A stretch of 64,000 nt of DNA from Dicyema japonicum (GCA_011109175.1 RDEW01000003.1:248001-312000), one strand, 5' to 3'. Shown: positions 9,545 to 21,740, numbered from the stretch's first letter. Numbers and translations are program-made. The notes: a model not told the origin generated them from the sequence alone.

Positions 9545-12508
9545 AACAATTTATTGAAAAATTAAACCAAATAGTTAAAGGCTACTGGCTGCTCTCAGGA
9601 TTGAGAGCGCATTTCCCCTTACGATCTGTAAGGAGATGCGCTCAATGAGCCAGCCCTTCTCTCTGACATCTTTCCCTCCTTTTAGCGACTAACGATCCAA
9701 TTTTGTTTAGCAGGGCTAACGACCTGCTTCCTATGACTCCCGAAGTTTCGACTGCGACTGGTTCAAATGTGTACTGCTCGCCGAGGCATGTGTACTTCTT
9801 TGCTTTAAGTATTTCTGCTTTCTCTGCAGCTGAGCCTGGATTTGTCGCACTCATTGTAATATTGGAAGGGGAGAAGCTATCTACGCAGGTGGCATCCCAG
9901 GCCAGGTACTTCCCAGCATCCCACGGGAACAGAGTCGCTCCATCCGGCCTTCTGTTTGCCGTGGCAAGTCCTAGGGGCTCCATCTGGACAGGGAATCCGG
10001 CAGCTTCTAGTCCCCACGCAATAACCTTGTTGATTGCACTATGTCTCAGGCTCCTTCCAGCGCAGGAAAGTGCGTGAAGTCCTTTCGCGTCGACTATTCC
10101 TCCACATCTACAGCGATGGATTGCGCAAACATCGATTCCGAGGCGGACGCAAACCCCAATCCTCGTGGAGTCATCGTCCAGAAAAGTTCCGAGTGAAATG
10201 CACGGGAATGCTTTGAGCCATGCACCACGTTTGTTGATGCGGTAGCCAGACAAGCCAGACGATGCTGGTCGAGTTGTGGTTTTAGCTCATCGATGGTCCT
10301 CGAACATACAAGTTCGTTCCAGTCTCGTTGTTTGTTGAAGTTCTTCGGAGTCCCAAATTAAGTCCAATCCAAACATCGTGAGCCATGCATGCCATTGGTT
10401 CAGTGTCCGATCCGTTAATGTAGCGTAGGATCTGGTGAACTAGACCACGGGAAGCATATGTCGAAGACAGAAAGGCTGGAGGGCGAGTTCAAGTGGCGAG
10501 CGTATCCCAATTCCTCCATAACGAAGTGGTAACTTGCATTGGGTCCACCCTGCTTTATCCAGAGAGATGTTAAGTGTTTCTTCAACAGAGGTCCTCAGCT
10601 TCTCATCGATAACTCTCAAGAAATCCATGTCTGTGAAACATGGGGATGTCCGTAGAAAAAAAAGGAGTCGTGGTGTAAGGTGAAAATTCTTGAGGATGAA
10701 GAGAGAAATGTGGGAGTCCAAAGCCTTTAGATTGTGCGTGAGCAGCTGTACGGATTCACTCTTTTCCTCCAGGACAGTTGACATGTCATACAGAGGAGAT
10801 CCGAGGAAAATCGCCTTTTCTAGTCGGGTGACTTTGATGCCCTGGAGGCAAGTAGAAATGGTCGTTATTGCGCGTTCAAAGGTGTCCTCTCCACAGGTCA
10901 CGTTAATAACTTCGCACTTCGATGGATTCGGCTCCAGTCCGAGTGCCGCGAGGGCAAGGATGACGCGTTTAACCTCTTCCACAACAATTTCCCAGCTCCC
11001 CCAATGGTCGCGTCATCAAGGTACCATAAGTTCAAGGGAGTTTTGATCGCAGATGATACACAGTCGATACCCAAAGCAAAGAGTAGAGGGCCAAGTGGGT
11101 CTCCTTGTTGGACTTGATGGCGTGTTGTCCGAAGATCATCGTACACGGGGAACTATATGAGAGTCTGACCATCCTGCTGATCTCAGGAATCCTAGAGACA
11201 CTATCTTCTATGATTCTATCCTTCGGATGCTATTGAATGCATTACAGATGTCCAGTTTGACTATAAATGAATCCTGCGCGTCAGGAGGGCTGGCAACAAA
11301 ATTCCGGATTGAATGTATTACTGCTTCACATCCATTAGGTACTCCAACTCCGAGTTGGACAGGACTAAGTTCGGCACTCAAAGTCTTGCTGGCTGCTCTG
11401 GCAGCGATCTTCGACGATAGGCGCCTAAGGACGTTACCAATGGCGATGGGTCTTATCCCGCCGCAAGGCTTCTTGAAGGCTACCAACCTCGAAGCGAAGA
11501 GGAGTTCTCGAGCATACTCCGAGATATCTGCCCGAAGAACGTGGTTCGTAAGAGCATTCAATGAGACGATGAGGGAGTCCCCTGTGTCGACGGTTGTTAC
11601 AGAGGTGAGGTCTTTTATGTGGCTTGGGCGTAGGCCGTCCAGACCGGCGCCGCTGCTTCCAGGGAATGCACGAATAGCCCATTTAATATCATCAGGGGTG
11701 GCATTTAGTTGTGGGACATCCTTTTGAATTTTCGTGTCACGTAGATCAGCTGGTGCGGGCGGATGTTTCTGGACTAACTGGTCTAAGGTTTCTTTGCTTG
11801 GTGAAAGAACCTTGTCGCTGCTGGAGAGTGTACGTAGGGCTCCCCGAATGTCCCCGACCATGATCTTCTTGTTTATTTCTCTGCGAAGATCCCTTTTCTT
11901 GGTTCTGGATGAAGAGGGTGAGTCAACAGCAGTCGAAATACTTTCCAGTGTATTCGCCAGGTTGATACTTTTGTATTTAGAAACGTTCCTTTTGATGATT
12001 GACTTAACATTTTGTTCCTTCAGTTCGGTCGGATGTGATCCGAGACAAGAGGTGCAAAGCAGAGAAGGAGCATCCAAGCTTCTTGGGTGTTGTCACTGAC
12101 TGCTTTGGTGATTAGTTTTGAGAGACACGTGGCGGCTGCTAGGCACCGACTTTGGGATTCTGAGTGGGATAACCCTCTCTGATACAAGCCGGTTCGGGCG
12201 GCGTAAACATTTCGTCCGTGTTAGATAGGTCCAGGACTGAACCAGAGAGCGGTTCCTTTTGCCTTGTGGGTTCCCAAGGCATGTGGGGCATGACCAACTT
12301 GGGAGACACTGAGCAGTCCGTCTTGTCAGCTTGTTGCACTTAAGGTGTCCAAAATTTGGGCAACGGAACATTGGATACTAAATTTCCTCTTGTTTGCCTC
12401 TCCACAGATAATGCAGGGGATAGACGTGCGATAAATATGCTCTTTGGGATTCGGATCCTTTTCTATTGTCATGTTCAATCCAAAAGTAGAACAGCCAATA
12501 CACCACAA
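9545..12508 (-). mobile_element. LINE with PHD-like finger, RT and C-terminal nuclease-like domain (frameshifted)
   Basis: Reading on the minus strand: a cysteine-rich N-terminal region (CIICGEANKRKFSIQC, then WSCPTC; 12508-12093) resembles a PHD-type zinc finger. The RT follows at 12077-10440 with SSGAGLDGLRPSHIKDL, RPIAIGNVLRRL, KLDICNAFNSI, QQGDPLGPLLFALGID and the catalytic WYLDDATIGG. The C-terminal part at 10253-9642 has CRCGG...GLHALSC, RPDGATLFPW and YLAWDATCVDS, a conserved domain of invertebrate LINEs that looks like a PD-(D/E)XK nuclease. Frame changes near 11200 and 10980-10900 mean this copy does not encode one intact protein. The fairly long surviving frames imply a recent insertion. 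Confidence 0.75.
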
Positions 12509-12689
12509 CTAAATTGATAAAATTAATTAGTTGAAAGGTTGAGGTGGTGACCTCTAATCTCTACATAGGTTCATGATGGATGAAAGCCCTCGTCTTCCGA
12601 CTTGTCGTAAGCATGGACGATGAAACGGACTCAGGTTTGAGTAAACAGTTATACTAACTAACCGTTGAGAGAAAGGAGGGAGCCAAGAA

Positions 12690-12893
12690 ATGTTCTTTAG
12701 CTTTTTTTTGCATTGTGTGAGTCCTTTGCTGACGATCCGGTTCCGAAGTAAAGTATTCACTGATGAGAGTGTAACTCGTCATACCTAAAACATCGTAGAT
12801 GCGAGGAACCTTCAGCCAGAATGTACAGCAGCGAGATTTAAACTCGAAGCCATCAGGACTTAGCCCGACACGGCATATGATGACAGTTCTGAC
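12690..12893 (-). mobile_element. tRNA-related SINE, copy 2
   Basis: The reverse complement contains the family blocks CTCGCTGCTG, GAAGGTTCCTCGCATCTACG, TCATCAGTGAATAC, CGGAACCGGAT and GGACTCACACAATGC, followed by an A-run. The same blocks occur in order at 34097-34426. The B-box-like part is degraded (GAGTTTAAATC instead of GGTTCGAATC). Confidence 0.7.
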
Positions 12894-12954
12894 AATAAAT
12901 CCGAAAGCAGTTTTATTTTAGGATATTTTCTTGCTGTTATAGTGGGGAAGACAA

Positions 12955-13085
12955 ATGATGCCACGTGGCTTCAACGTTAGTGTGGTGCTATGTGGCTACT
13001 TGAATTGAAGATTTTTTTGTTTCTTTTGTGTCTCCTCTTCTCTTTTGGCTCCAAGGACCTTGAATTATTAGCGTGCGTCACTTGG
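12955..13085 (+). repeat. Interspersed repeat family R1, 5' part only
   Basis: GATGCCACGTGGCTTCAACG...GTGGTGCTATGTGGCTACTTGAATTGAAG matches the first ~120 bases of the copy at 3235. The remainder is replaced by LINE sequence from about 13090. Confidence 0.5.
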
Positions 13086-13089
13086 TTCA

Positions 13090-14080
13090 GCATCTCTAAT
13101 GGCGCAAAATATAATCCTAAATTATATCCAAAAAAGACCATTAGTCAACAACCATCCAGAGTTCTTCCTGGACGGCACTTCCTTCAAGTCCGAGCATGCG
13201 AAGATTGTTGAGAGAGGTCGTGAGCACTTGAATTTTTTCATTTTGGCTATGACGGTGTTTTTCTGGTTCAATAAATTTGATTTAATTAAAATGGGTTCAA
13301 GGATCCTTAGTTCTGCTTTTCATAAAGGATTTAGAAAAACAATGATGCAAGTTGCTAAATTGCATCTTTCAAAAAGATTTCCTAAATTTGAATTTTCCTT
13401 TCCGGAGACTGGTCACAAATTTCCTTTCAGGAAGACTGGTTCAAACCTACTTATATTCTCACGATTTCGTTACCTCCCCAACGGTGTTCTTCAAGGATCT
13501 GTTCTATCCCCTTTATCGAACGACAGACAAAAGAAGTATCTAACGTCCAGTACAACTGATTTCTTCCTCCCCAAGCTGGGTTCTATGCTTATCACTCTTC
13601 CTAATACAAAAGCTAAGCAGCTGCAAAATTTTGCATTGAGAGCTATAAAGGGCTGTTTAAAATCATCCCCCGTTAACCATTTACACTGGGAGTCGAAGAT
13701 CATTCCCTTGGGTGACTACCTTGAAATGAGGATCTCAATATCCCAACAATCGTCTGACTCAAATCACCCGACCTTCACATTACTTGAATCCACTAACGCA
13801 TGCGAAGAACCTTCACTGATCTCCAAAAAACATTCAGGAAAATCCCACTGCCAGCAAAAGACCAAACGTAGACCAAAAGTATACATGACTTCGTGTCCAC
13901 GCGTGCCATACGACCTCCTGAGATTACCGCTTTTGAACTGTTTCTTCTGAAGGCCGTTAGAAGAAACTTTCAAGCCTGCGATGTGGCCATTATCTGTCTT
14001 TGGCTAGAGAGTAGTTTAGGATCACAAGGGCTGAAAAAGGTGAATCTCTTGGAGCATCTTGTCTTAGGGGAGCTTTTTTG
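13090..14080 (+). pseudogene. Jockey-like LINE remnant with internal deletion
   Basis: A 283-codon frame includes LPNGVLQGSVLSPL (RT motif B region) and then, without any FADD/YADD catalytic box, the thumb-region motif ALRAIKGCLKSSPVNHLHWE. The catalytic core has been deleted while the frame stayed open. A matching thumb-region piece is at 31790-32290. It is not a host gene despite the long frame. Confidence 0.6.
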
Positions 14081-14124
14081 ATGGTCTCCAGTTTCCTACA
14101 AGTTAGCTAAACTTGATTTACAAA

Positions 14125-14340
14125 TTAATTGAATAGTTAACGACTAATTAAAGGTATCCAGTTCCCAGGGGCTAAGAATAGACATTCCAATGTTGCACGT
14201 GTCCATTAGAACCAACGGAAAGAGAAGAAAGCACTTAATTTTTTCAGTTTTGGAAATCCCTCCAATGAAGTGGGAGAGAGTAAATAATCTTTTTTCGTGC
14301 CAAGATAAGGAACAGAGGAAGTAAAAAGAAACCTTCAACC
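14125..14340 (-). repeat. Interspersed repeat family R1, minus-strand copy
   Basis: Contains AACGACTAATTAAAGGTATCC, CCCTCCAATGAAGTGGGAGAG and TCTTTTTTCGTGCCAAG in the order seen in the reverse-oriented copy at 33545-33880. Confidence 0.55.
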
Positions 14341-14344
14341 AACG

Positions 14345-14580
14345 GAGGAGATAAACCCAAACCCAGAATCAGACACTCGTACTGTCCACTTTTCAAATCA
14401 TGCCTTATTGAAGACCAGAATACGGGTCACCTCTTCTTTTGTCCGGCTCCCTTTCCAAGTTCTGCACAGAACCAAATACATCTTTCGGATCTTTGGGAGC
14501 GTCCGTTCATGGCTGTGATGTTCCTGTTAGCCACCGGTTTCCTTCACTCGAAAGGTCATGGGTAAGTAAATAATTAATAA
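14345..14580 (+). pseudogene. LINE 3' terminal fragment (inverted copy at 49100-49320)
   Basis: Reads EDQNTGHLFFCPAPFPSSAQ, a C/H-containing C-terminal block typical of LINE ORF2 ends. It is matched by DDQGHLFFCPGPPSSSAQ on the minus strand at 49100-49320. The shared 3' flank CTTTCACTCGAA... supports common descent. Confidence 0.5.
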
Positions 14581-15310
14581 TTCTCTTGTTCTCTATGAGC
14601 GTATTTGGGTCTTCTCATTTCAGCCAAAAGGGATCCAAACTTGGTGCATCCAATGTTTCTGTGTTACAGAAGTCCTACATCCGATGTCTCTTGATTCCAA
14701 GAAGAGGAAAGAGTTATATCAATTTTGAGGAAATGAAAACACTAAGCGTACTAGAGGTATGCCATGGTGCACTAGAGCTACGTCCCTGGTTTAATGATTA
14801 TAAATTTTAATATCATGACACAAGATGACATGGTGACATGGCGACTAAGTTCCACAGGGGTATTGGAGACAGTTGGAAGTGTATAAAATATCATACAAGT
14901 AGATGCTCTAAAGAGAACTTTCAAAAGTGTATCCTTTGGCGCGCGACGTTAGAGTCTTCTTGTGAATGTTGGTATGCAGGAGAAAGATAAAAAGGACCTG
15001 AAGAAATGTGTTAAAGCAAAAACTAATAATTAAAGTAATTTTTTGGTTTTTTAATAATAAAGTGTCGATTAAGTATTGTAACCTTAGCATGTCCAATGTT
15101 TCTCGAGTTCTAGTTCAAACATGATAAAGAGGCCAAGACGGAAAGAATACTCAGTAATGAAACAACTAAGAGTTGGACCATCTACTTCAGGCAGATAAAA
15201 TGTCAACTTAAAAAAAGTACGTCTTTAGAATTGCCAACCACGTCGAGACGGAAATCTTCCTGTAGGGAGAATAAATTACTCAAAATTATAGGGAGTTTTA
15301 AGAAAATAGT

Positions 15311-15619
15311 TTATCCCAGCATAAAATCGTATTGCATTTCGCATTCAGGAATAAAATCTTTGTTTTGAGGGTATTTTTGGTCATTGATTACTGTTGACCA
15401 CCCGAAATTGTTTTCGCTGGCATCAAGGCTGCTAAGTTCATTGGTAGTTAGTCCTATGTAGCAGCAGTGCATGTTAAAATTGGGATTATAAAGGCACGTG
15501 TTGTGGTTCCAATTAGTTTCTTGTTTGAACCAGATGTGCTTGAATTTGCTGATTAAAAGAGCTTTTCCCGAACTTCTAATCATACCTCCTACCCGGAAAT
15601 ATAACTCCCTTAGCTCCAC
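15311..15619 (-). CDS. Hypothetical 102-codon ORF
   Basis: An ATG-initiated frame with a cysteine- and tryptophan-containing product (NWNHNTCLYNPNFNMHCCYI, NFGWSTVIND). I do not recognise it, and it has no neighbour suggesting a function. Surrounding sequence (14580-15300, 15620-16560) is LINE-like debris, for example CIQEPCEKCNTTVIERH on the plus strand near 16000. It could be transposon-derived or chance. Confidence 0.25.
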   Translation of the reverse strand: MELRELYFRVGGMIRSSGKALLISKFKHIWFKQETNWNHNTCLYNPNFNMHCCYIGLTTNELSSLDASENNFGWSTVINDQKYPQNKDFIPECEMQYDFMLG

Positions 15620-16099
15620 ACTTGCTTCCTGAACAGGTCCCTTGGACCATTAGAGACTGCTGGAGCTATTTTCAAACTGGAAGTGAAGACTCAATTTGAT
15701 CCCCAAGGCGACTGAATGCTGCTTATACAAGTCTTGCTGGCAACTCTAAGGATTGAATCCGATTATTTGTTCAGTTCCATGCACATTATACAATCTCCAA
15801 GGGAGACGGAAAGAAGAAAAACCTTTAACCTTAACCGTGAAAAAAATATCCACATATTTTCCTCTGAGACCTTAATTGTACATCTTTACAGGTCCAAAAT
15901 CTATGAGAAGCAAACATCGATAGTCTCCGACACACAACGAATTCGAGATACGACATCCTGTCTGAAGACGGAATCCGTACTGCCATGAGGATTCTTGCAG
16001 ATCAAAACTGTATACAAGAACCGTGTGAAAAGTGTAACACAACAGTCATTGAACGACATTCTAGTCTCCCAAACGACAAGCTGCTCTGGACAAGCAGCT

Positions 16100-17060
16100 A
16101 ACCTACTAGTTTCTTAAGAGAACGTTGGAGATGGGTTTTTTTGCCTCAAGCTGAAGTGGAAGACTTGATGGTCTCTGTCCCAGACATCTCAAATATTTCA
16201 TTTCTCAGAAAATAGGAAGTTATGACGTCCTGTTTGTGTCGGCTCTCACAAAATAATCAAAATATGCTTTTCGGGAAACTACCAGAAGGAATTAGCCTTA
16301 TCATCTTGATAAAAGCAAGCATATGAACATCTTGAAAAAAACGTTCATTGAATGAATTGGTGATAATTTTTGAGTTTTTAGATTAAAGTAGGAAACTTTA
16401 GAATAGCTCCATACTCAACAGATTACCTCAATCGAACATTAATGGGCAAAGATCAAGTTCGATTCTGCAGAAAACCGTTACAAAAATCTAGAAAAGGTCA
16501 AGGTCGAATGGCAGAGATTAAATAACTGAACTTTTCACGGAGAATTTTAATTTTATAAAAACGAGCAAAATCGATGGCTATCCGAGGATGTTTTGTTTGT
16601 TCCACTTGCAGTTGTTGTAACATCCGGTTCCTTTGTAATCTCGAATCTCTAATTCCTGGATCGTCTAGGAAATCAGATTTCTACACGCATCGAAGATCTC
16701 CGTGAGCGTTGCTGGCTCCTGAGAGGGAATAGCCACGCAGTCAGAAATGTTACCTCCAATTAACTGTTTAAGATTATTAAAGTTATATTTTTTCAAATAT
16801 ATATTTTTTAACCTTTTAAAATAAAACTCTTGTTTTTATTTTATTTGCGATGTGATAAAAATTTGAAAATTAAAATCCAATTTTTGGCGGGAATTATAGT
16901 TAAAACTTGACTGTTCTTGTTAATTATTAATTTATCCAAAATTTATCACAAAGTTAAAATTTCAGAAAGTTATCTAAGTAATATCAACCACAAAAATGAT
17001 TAAATTCTGAATTACCAAAAAAACTGAAAATCGTAATTAGTAATTAGATCAATGATAAGA
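16100..17060. other. Intergenic, LINE debris then AT-rich DNA
   Basis: The left part gives short plus-strand peptides such as EVEDLMVSVPDISNISFL reminiscent of LINE ORFs. From about 16760 the sequence is strongly AT-rich and lies downstream of the saposin-like gene. I see no further gene. Confidence 0.35.
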
Positions 17061-17062
17061 AA

Positions 17063-17654
17063 TTAAGAAGGACAAAATCCAAAACTCGAGCACGTTTGTT
17101 GAGCTGAATTTTGCGCCACAGACTCGGCAATCATGCTTATTGCGTTACAGTTGCTTGGCCACTGTCTGCAGGCATAATCGAGTGCTTCGCTGACATAATT
17201 CTAATTTGTAAGTCTGATGGGTTACTTGGAAATTAAGACTTTTTGTAACGCCAACCAATTCGAGACAGGCTAAACATTGAAATTGTTCTTCATTCATCTA
17301 AATTTTAAATTTCAAAAATTACCATAACAATAACATCGTCACCCGAACACATCTTGATGTTAGCACAGTAGCTTTTGGCCAAACTATCAATATCCAAGTT
17401 TCCAACAGCGTTTTGATTCTTTAAAAAATAATTTACAATAAATTACTATGCCATTAAGCATCTCAACAGCTGCCATAAGACAATCATCGCATCTTTGAAT
17501 TTCTTTGTTCTAATTTTTAAGTGAAACTTAGAAATTATACCATTGCTTTTGCTTGAACAGTCTAAAAATTAGTTTAATAAATACCAGTTGTAGAGAGAGC
17601 GCTAATAATCCTATTTTAGTAAAGTTAACTAAAAATACCGAGGAGGGCGAACAT
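17063..17654 (-). CDS. Secreted saposin-like (SapB) protein, seven micro-exons
   Basis: I reconstruct exons 17654-17639, 17610-17585, 17561-17541, 17509-17447, 17418-17323, 17297-17226 and 17200-17063. The introns are 23-31 nt, all GT...AG, and the total is 432 nt (143 codons plus stop). The start gives a clean signal peptide (MFALLGLLALSLQLTVQA, likely cut after A). The mature part has two cysteine clusters. The first is a four-cysteine module starting CDDC and ending with two cysteines five residues apart. The second has six cysteines in the saposin-B/NK-lysin spacing, starting CLAC, then ACRQWPSNC, then CSSFGFC. SapB proteins bind or perturb lipids; whether this one is digestive, antimicrobial or lytic cannot be told. 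No exon is longer than about 140 nt, so ORF callers miss it. Confidence 0.8.
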
Positions 17655-17829
17655 TGACAATTTTTAATATATCAAGTTTATATATATTTGTTTCAATTTA
17701 GGTTTACCATACTGTAAATTTAAATTGAAAATAAATTAAATTGAAAAAAAAATATTAAATAAAAAAGTAATATTTATTGCAAGTCTCAGCTGTCAAAAAT
17801 ATCCGATATCAATTAATTTTATAAACCAA

Positions 17830-19740
17830 TTTTATTTAACGCAAAAACTAACAGTTAACAACCACTGGCTGCTCTCATAATTGAGAACACATTTCCCCTT
17901 ACGATTTGCAAAGAAATTCGCTATGTGAGTCAGCTCCTTTCTCTCCTATCATTTTTTCTTGGCGATGAGCGAGCCGATTCTGTTTAGCAGGACCAGTAAC
18001 CTGTTCCTATGATTCCTGAAGTTTCCACGTCGACTGGTCGAAAATGAACTGTCCACCAAGACATGCGTATTTCTTAAACTTTAGGGTCTCAGCCTGGGTT
18101 AGTTGCTGTCGTTGCAAGGTTAGAAGGAGAGAGGGTATCAACACAGGTGGCGTCTCAGGTGAAATATTTACCACTTTCCCATGGAAAGAGAGTGGTTCCG
18201 TCCGGTCTTCGGTTGGGTTGAGCAAGTCCAAGCGGCTCCAATTGGACAGGAAATCCAGCAGTCTCAAGTCCCCAAGCAATAACTCCGTTAATTGCGGCGT
18301 GTCTTGGACTCCTTCAAGCACTTTTCAGAAAGAGCGAGAAGAGTTTTTCGCGTCTACCATTCCTCCACATCTATCGTGCGAACATCTACGGAAACCCCAA
18401 TCCTCGTCGCGTCGTCATCCAATAGTGTCCCAGGTGAGGTGTATGGTAATGCTCTGAGGCTCCACTCTCGTTCGTCGATGCAGAAGCCAGACTATGCTGA
18501 TCAAGCACAGGTTTTATCTCTTTGAGCATAAAAGCTTGTCCCATTCTCTTTGTTTATTAGCGTTCTTCGGGAATCCAACTCTCAGTCACGTCCAGACTTC
18601 CCGAGCCATGCATGTCACTGGTTCAGCGTCCGATCCGTTAATGTAGCGTAGGATCTGGCGTGTGAGACCACTGGAAGCATTCCTGAGGAAGAACATAATA
18701 ATTTTATTAACTTCAAATACTCGGAGAATTACGGTATTCGGGTGGTCCTCCAAGGACTGCATCGTCCAGGTATCTAATGTTAAAGTGAGGACAGTAAAAT
18801 CTGGTAATTTTTCCGATGGCTAAAGATGAGAGAAGTGGTTCATGAAGGTCTCCCTGTTTGACATCAGAGGAGAAGGATATTTAAGGAGGAAAGTAGGCTG
18901 GACCTATAGAACTGGTTAACCTGCCCAAAAATATTGGGACGTCTTTCCATGCATATTCTAGAATAGAATCCCTTCCTATACCGTTGAAAGTGTTCTTAAT
19001 GTCCAACTTGGCGATAACGCGTCTGAGAGGATTTTTAGAGTTCCTTCTCTTGAAGATCCCTAGTGAATAGAAGCTCAAGATTGACTCTGACTCTGGAGGT
19101 GAAAATTTACTGGCCTTCGTTTCGTCATGACTCGTGAGGATTCCCGTCGGCAAACAAGGGGAATCCTTATGGATTAGTTGAATCTTGTCTCTGAGGGTTT
19201 AGTATGATCTCTATGCTATCTGCAAAGTGCCATAGGATCTTCTCGATCAGTACGTGTCTTTATGATCTGTCAAACCCTTTGTTAATATCAATTGAGGAAA
19301 ATATGTTTACTCTGGAAGTTTGCGATTGTTAAAACCATCTGAGAGGTAAGTCTATACAACCGAAGAGGGGAAATAAAAAGGAAGGACGAGGGATTGGAAA
19401 CTTTGTTGTTTGATTTCAAAATAGTAATGATTGTGGATTTTTTTCAAGCCATTGGGACCGATCCGTAATTAGAAGAGTATTTATCAGATTGGTTAAACAT
19501 GAAAGCTGTTCGGACAAAGATGTTTCAAGTAGTATATGCCGGACCGTCAGGATCTCTTGCATCTGAGTTCCTAGAGACAGTTACAAGTTGTCCAATTAGT
19601 GAGTTTGATGTAGTCATAAATTCCGATGTCTTTGAACATGAAGTCTTTTATAACGGAGGCTTTTTTGGGATCGGAAAACGGCTAATCTTAGTGCAGTGAC
19701 GCATTAGTAAGTTGATGTGGTCTCAGAAGGATTGTATATT
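17830..19740 (-). pseudogene. Second, decayed copy of the 9.5-12.5 kb LINE
   Basis: The 3' end (17860-17960) is nearly collinear with 9585-9670 (ACTGGCTGCTCTCA..TTGAGA..CATTTCCCCTTACGAT). Upstream on the minus strand come KKYACLGGQFIFDQS (matches KKYTCLGEQYTFEP), AKLDIKNTFNGIGRDSI (RT motif A) and, near 19600, a degraded SHIKDL region. A deletion between about 18700 and 18880 removes much of the RT palm. Inactive. Confidence 0.65.
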
Positions 19741-20043
19741 GTTGTTAGGAGGTCGATGGTATTGAAGATTGTCTTGAATTAATATTCTGAGTGTTTTTTG
19801 AAAATAATGGGTGGTGGAATATGGATTGAAGTTGATGATAATATCGTTCCAGTCTTGGTCTCCTGTTTAAAGATGAGATTGTGCGAACCTGTGTTTGATA
19901 ATAAACTTAAAACTTCTACATTCTCACTGTATGGTCTCTCAAATTTATTCAGCCTTAGAAAATTATTTATATAATTTTTTTTAAAACTCGAACCTACATT
20001 TAATTTTTTTTCTTTTTTTTTTAATTAAAATTTTTTTTAACAA

Positions 20044-20238
20044 TTAAACAAATATCAGTTGAGGAAGCCTGCTGCGTGGATTGCGAACGAGTTCCCTCGG
20101 AGTATGGCTATTCCAATCTTTTGTCTTAGCCATAGCCCTTCTCGTTGATCCCTTTTCTTTCTGGCAAGCAATCCTCGAGTTCTTGCAAGAATTCAGCGTC
20201 ATTGGACCAACGGTCCCGATGATTCGGTCGCAACACAT
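20044..20238 (-). pseudogene. LINE-like C-terminal fragment
   Basis: MCCDRIIGTVGPMTLNSCK followed by a basic stretch resembles the extreme C-terminus of the LINE lineage also present at 2290 and 61800 (a Val-Gly-Pro-Met region). Assignment is tentative. Confidence 0.3.
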
Positions 20239-20370
20239 TAATTATTTAATAAAAACTTGATCTCTTATAAAAACGTGTATTTACCATTTATCTTTTCGTT
20301 ACATTTAATTATTTAATAAAAACTTGATCTCTTATAAAAACGTGTATTTACCATTTATCTTTTCGTTCTT
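20237..20370. repeat. 67-bp tandem duplication, two copies
   Basis: The unit running from TAATTATTTAATAAAAACTT to CCATTTATCTTTTCGTT occurs twice with a period of 67 bases (copy starts 20239 and 20306) and essentially no divergence, so the duplication is recent. Confidence 0.9.
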
Positions 20371-20499
20371 AAAATAAGGTGAATTCAAATTTGGTTTTAT
20401 GAGCTAAGTTGAAGTTTTCTAATTTTAAAATCGTTTTTTTTTGTAACCCATTTCACAAGCAGAATTTGTAGCTTCATTATTTGTTTCGTCTAATGACTC

Positions 20500-21740
20500 A
20501 TCGATTTTGGTCAATAAAGTCAATTTTTGTCAATAAAGTCAAAAATTTATATGTTCTTTAAATTTTTTAAAACTTATAAAAATGTAGTTTTTAATCAAAA
20601 ATAATATATTAATCAAAAGTTATAGTCAAAAAAGTCAAAATTTAATTTTTAAGGTCGATAAAGTGAAAATTTTATTGATTTTTATTTTTTTTATTTTTTC
20701 AAGTTTTTAAATAAAATATGGGATCAATTATCATCATTCACTGTGATGCCGCATTCAATCAAGAATGACATTGAAAAGATTAAGTCGTTTGTTAGAAAAC
20801 ATCCTGATGAATTTTCTATCAACTAACAAGGAAATCTTTTTTGCAATTTATGTGGACAATTGTAACTGCAAAAAATAATTTTTTTAATCACATTGACCGT
20901 CTAAAAAGCATATCAAATTAGCAGGTTTATTATTTTTGTTACTATTTTGTGTCAGTACCATAAAACTAACTGATTTTCTCGTCTCATCTGCCGACTCATG
21001 GGTCGATAAAGTCACTAAGGCTTTTGTTGAATCCGATATTTTCTTGTATAAGTTGAACAGTAAAAACTTACGAGACTTGTTTGAGGTTATTGGACATTAT
21101 CTTCCTTCTAGTTACGCTTGCTAAAAAAGTGTAGAAAATTTATGCCAGAAAAAGCTTGACAGAATTAAGCGATTGTTAGGTTTTATTTGCATTTATTATA
21201 GATCTGAAATTTTTTTTGATTTACGAAACTGATATTCAGGGACAGAAATATGTCAATACACTTAATGGAAGAATTTCTGATCCGAAGAAAATATTTTTAA
21301 TATCTTGTCGCCTATTCTTCTGCGGCTAACTCTTGGATTAGCCGCTGTCACATAATTGACGATGTTCTAAGGATTTTGCGATAAATTGCGAAGACGCTGT
21401 TGAAAACATTCAGAAATTGCATTTCGGGGACGATTTATGTGGAATCGGGAAGTCCTGGAATCAAGATTATTTGCAAATCAATGCTTTCTATCAAAAAAGT
21501 GGAAAACAACATATTTCTACACATGTATGCTACTATCTGAACAAGTGTTTTTCCACATCATTATTTGTTGAGAGAAGTTTTTCTTTATTAAAAAAATTAC
21601 TATCTAAGGACCGAAAGTTTAAACCCGAAAACGTTTGAATTTAATAAAAATTTTGATTAGTTTTTTATATTAAAAATAAATTGTTTTTGTAGATAAATTT
21701 ATCATCAAGTCAAAAAAGTCAAAATTTTTGAAATTTTAAA
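20500..21740 (+). mobile_element. Second hAT transposon relic (BED finger and dimerisation domain)
   Basis: Broken plus-strand frames give KSFVRKHPDEFSIN followed by GNLFCNLCGQL (BED-like finger), KVTKAFVESDIFLYKLN..NLRDLFEVIGHYLPS (N-terminal helical region; 20936-21124), and at 21417-21638 the C-terminal hAT dimerisation motif FVERSFSLLKKLLSKDRKF. Most of the catalytic core is gone. Subterminal AAAGTCAAAA repeats occur at about 20510-20660 and 21700-21725. I could not fix exact ends. Confidence 0.7.

Noticed and set aside
9703-12099. Long plus-strand ORFs (124, 118, 166 and 121 codons)
   Set aside because: Shadows of the minus-strand LINE ORF, which carries the real RT motifs.
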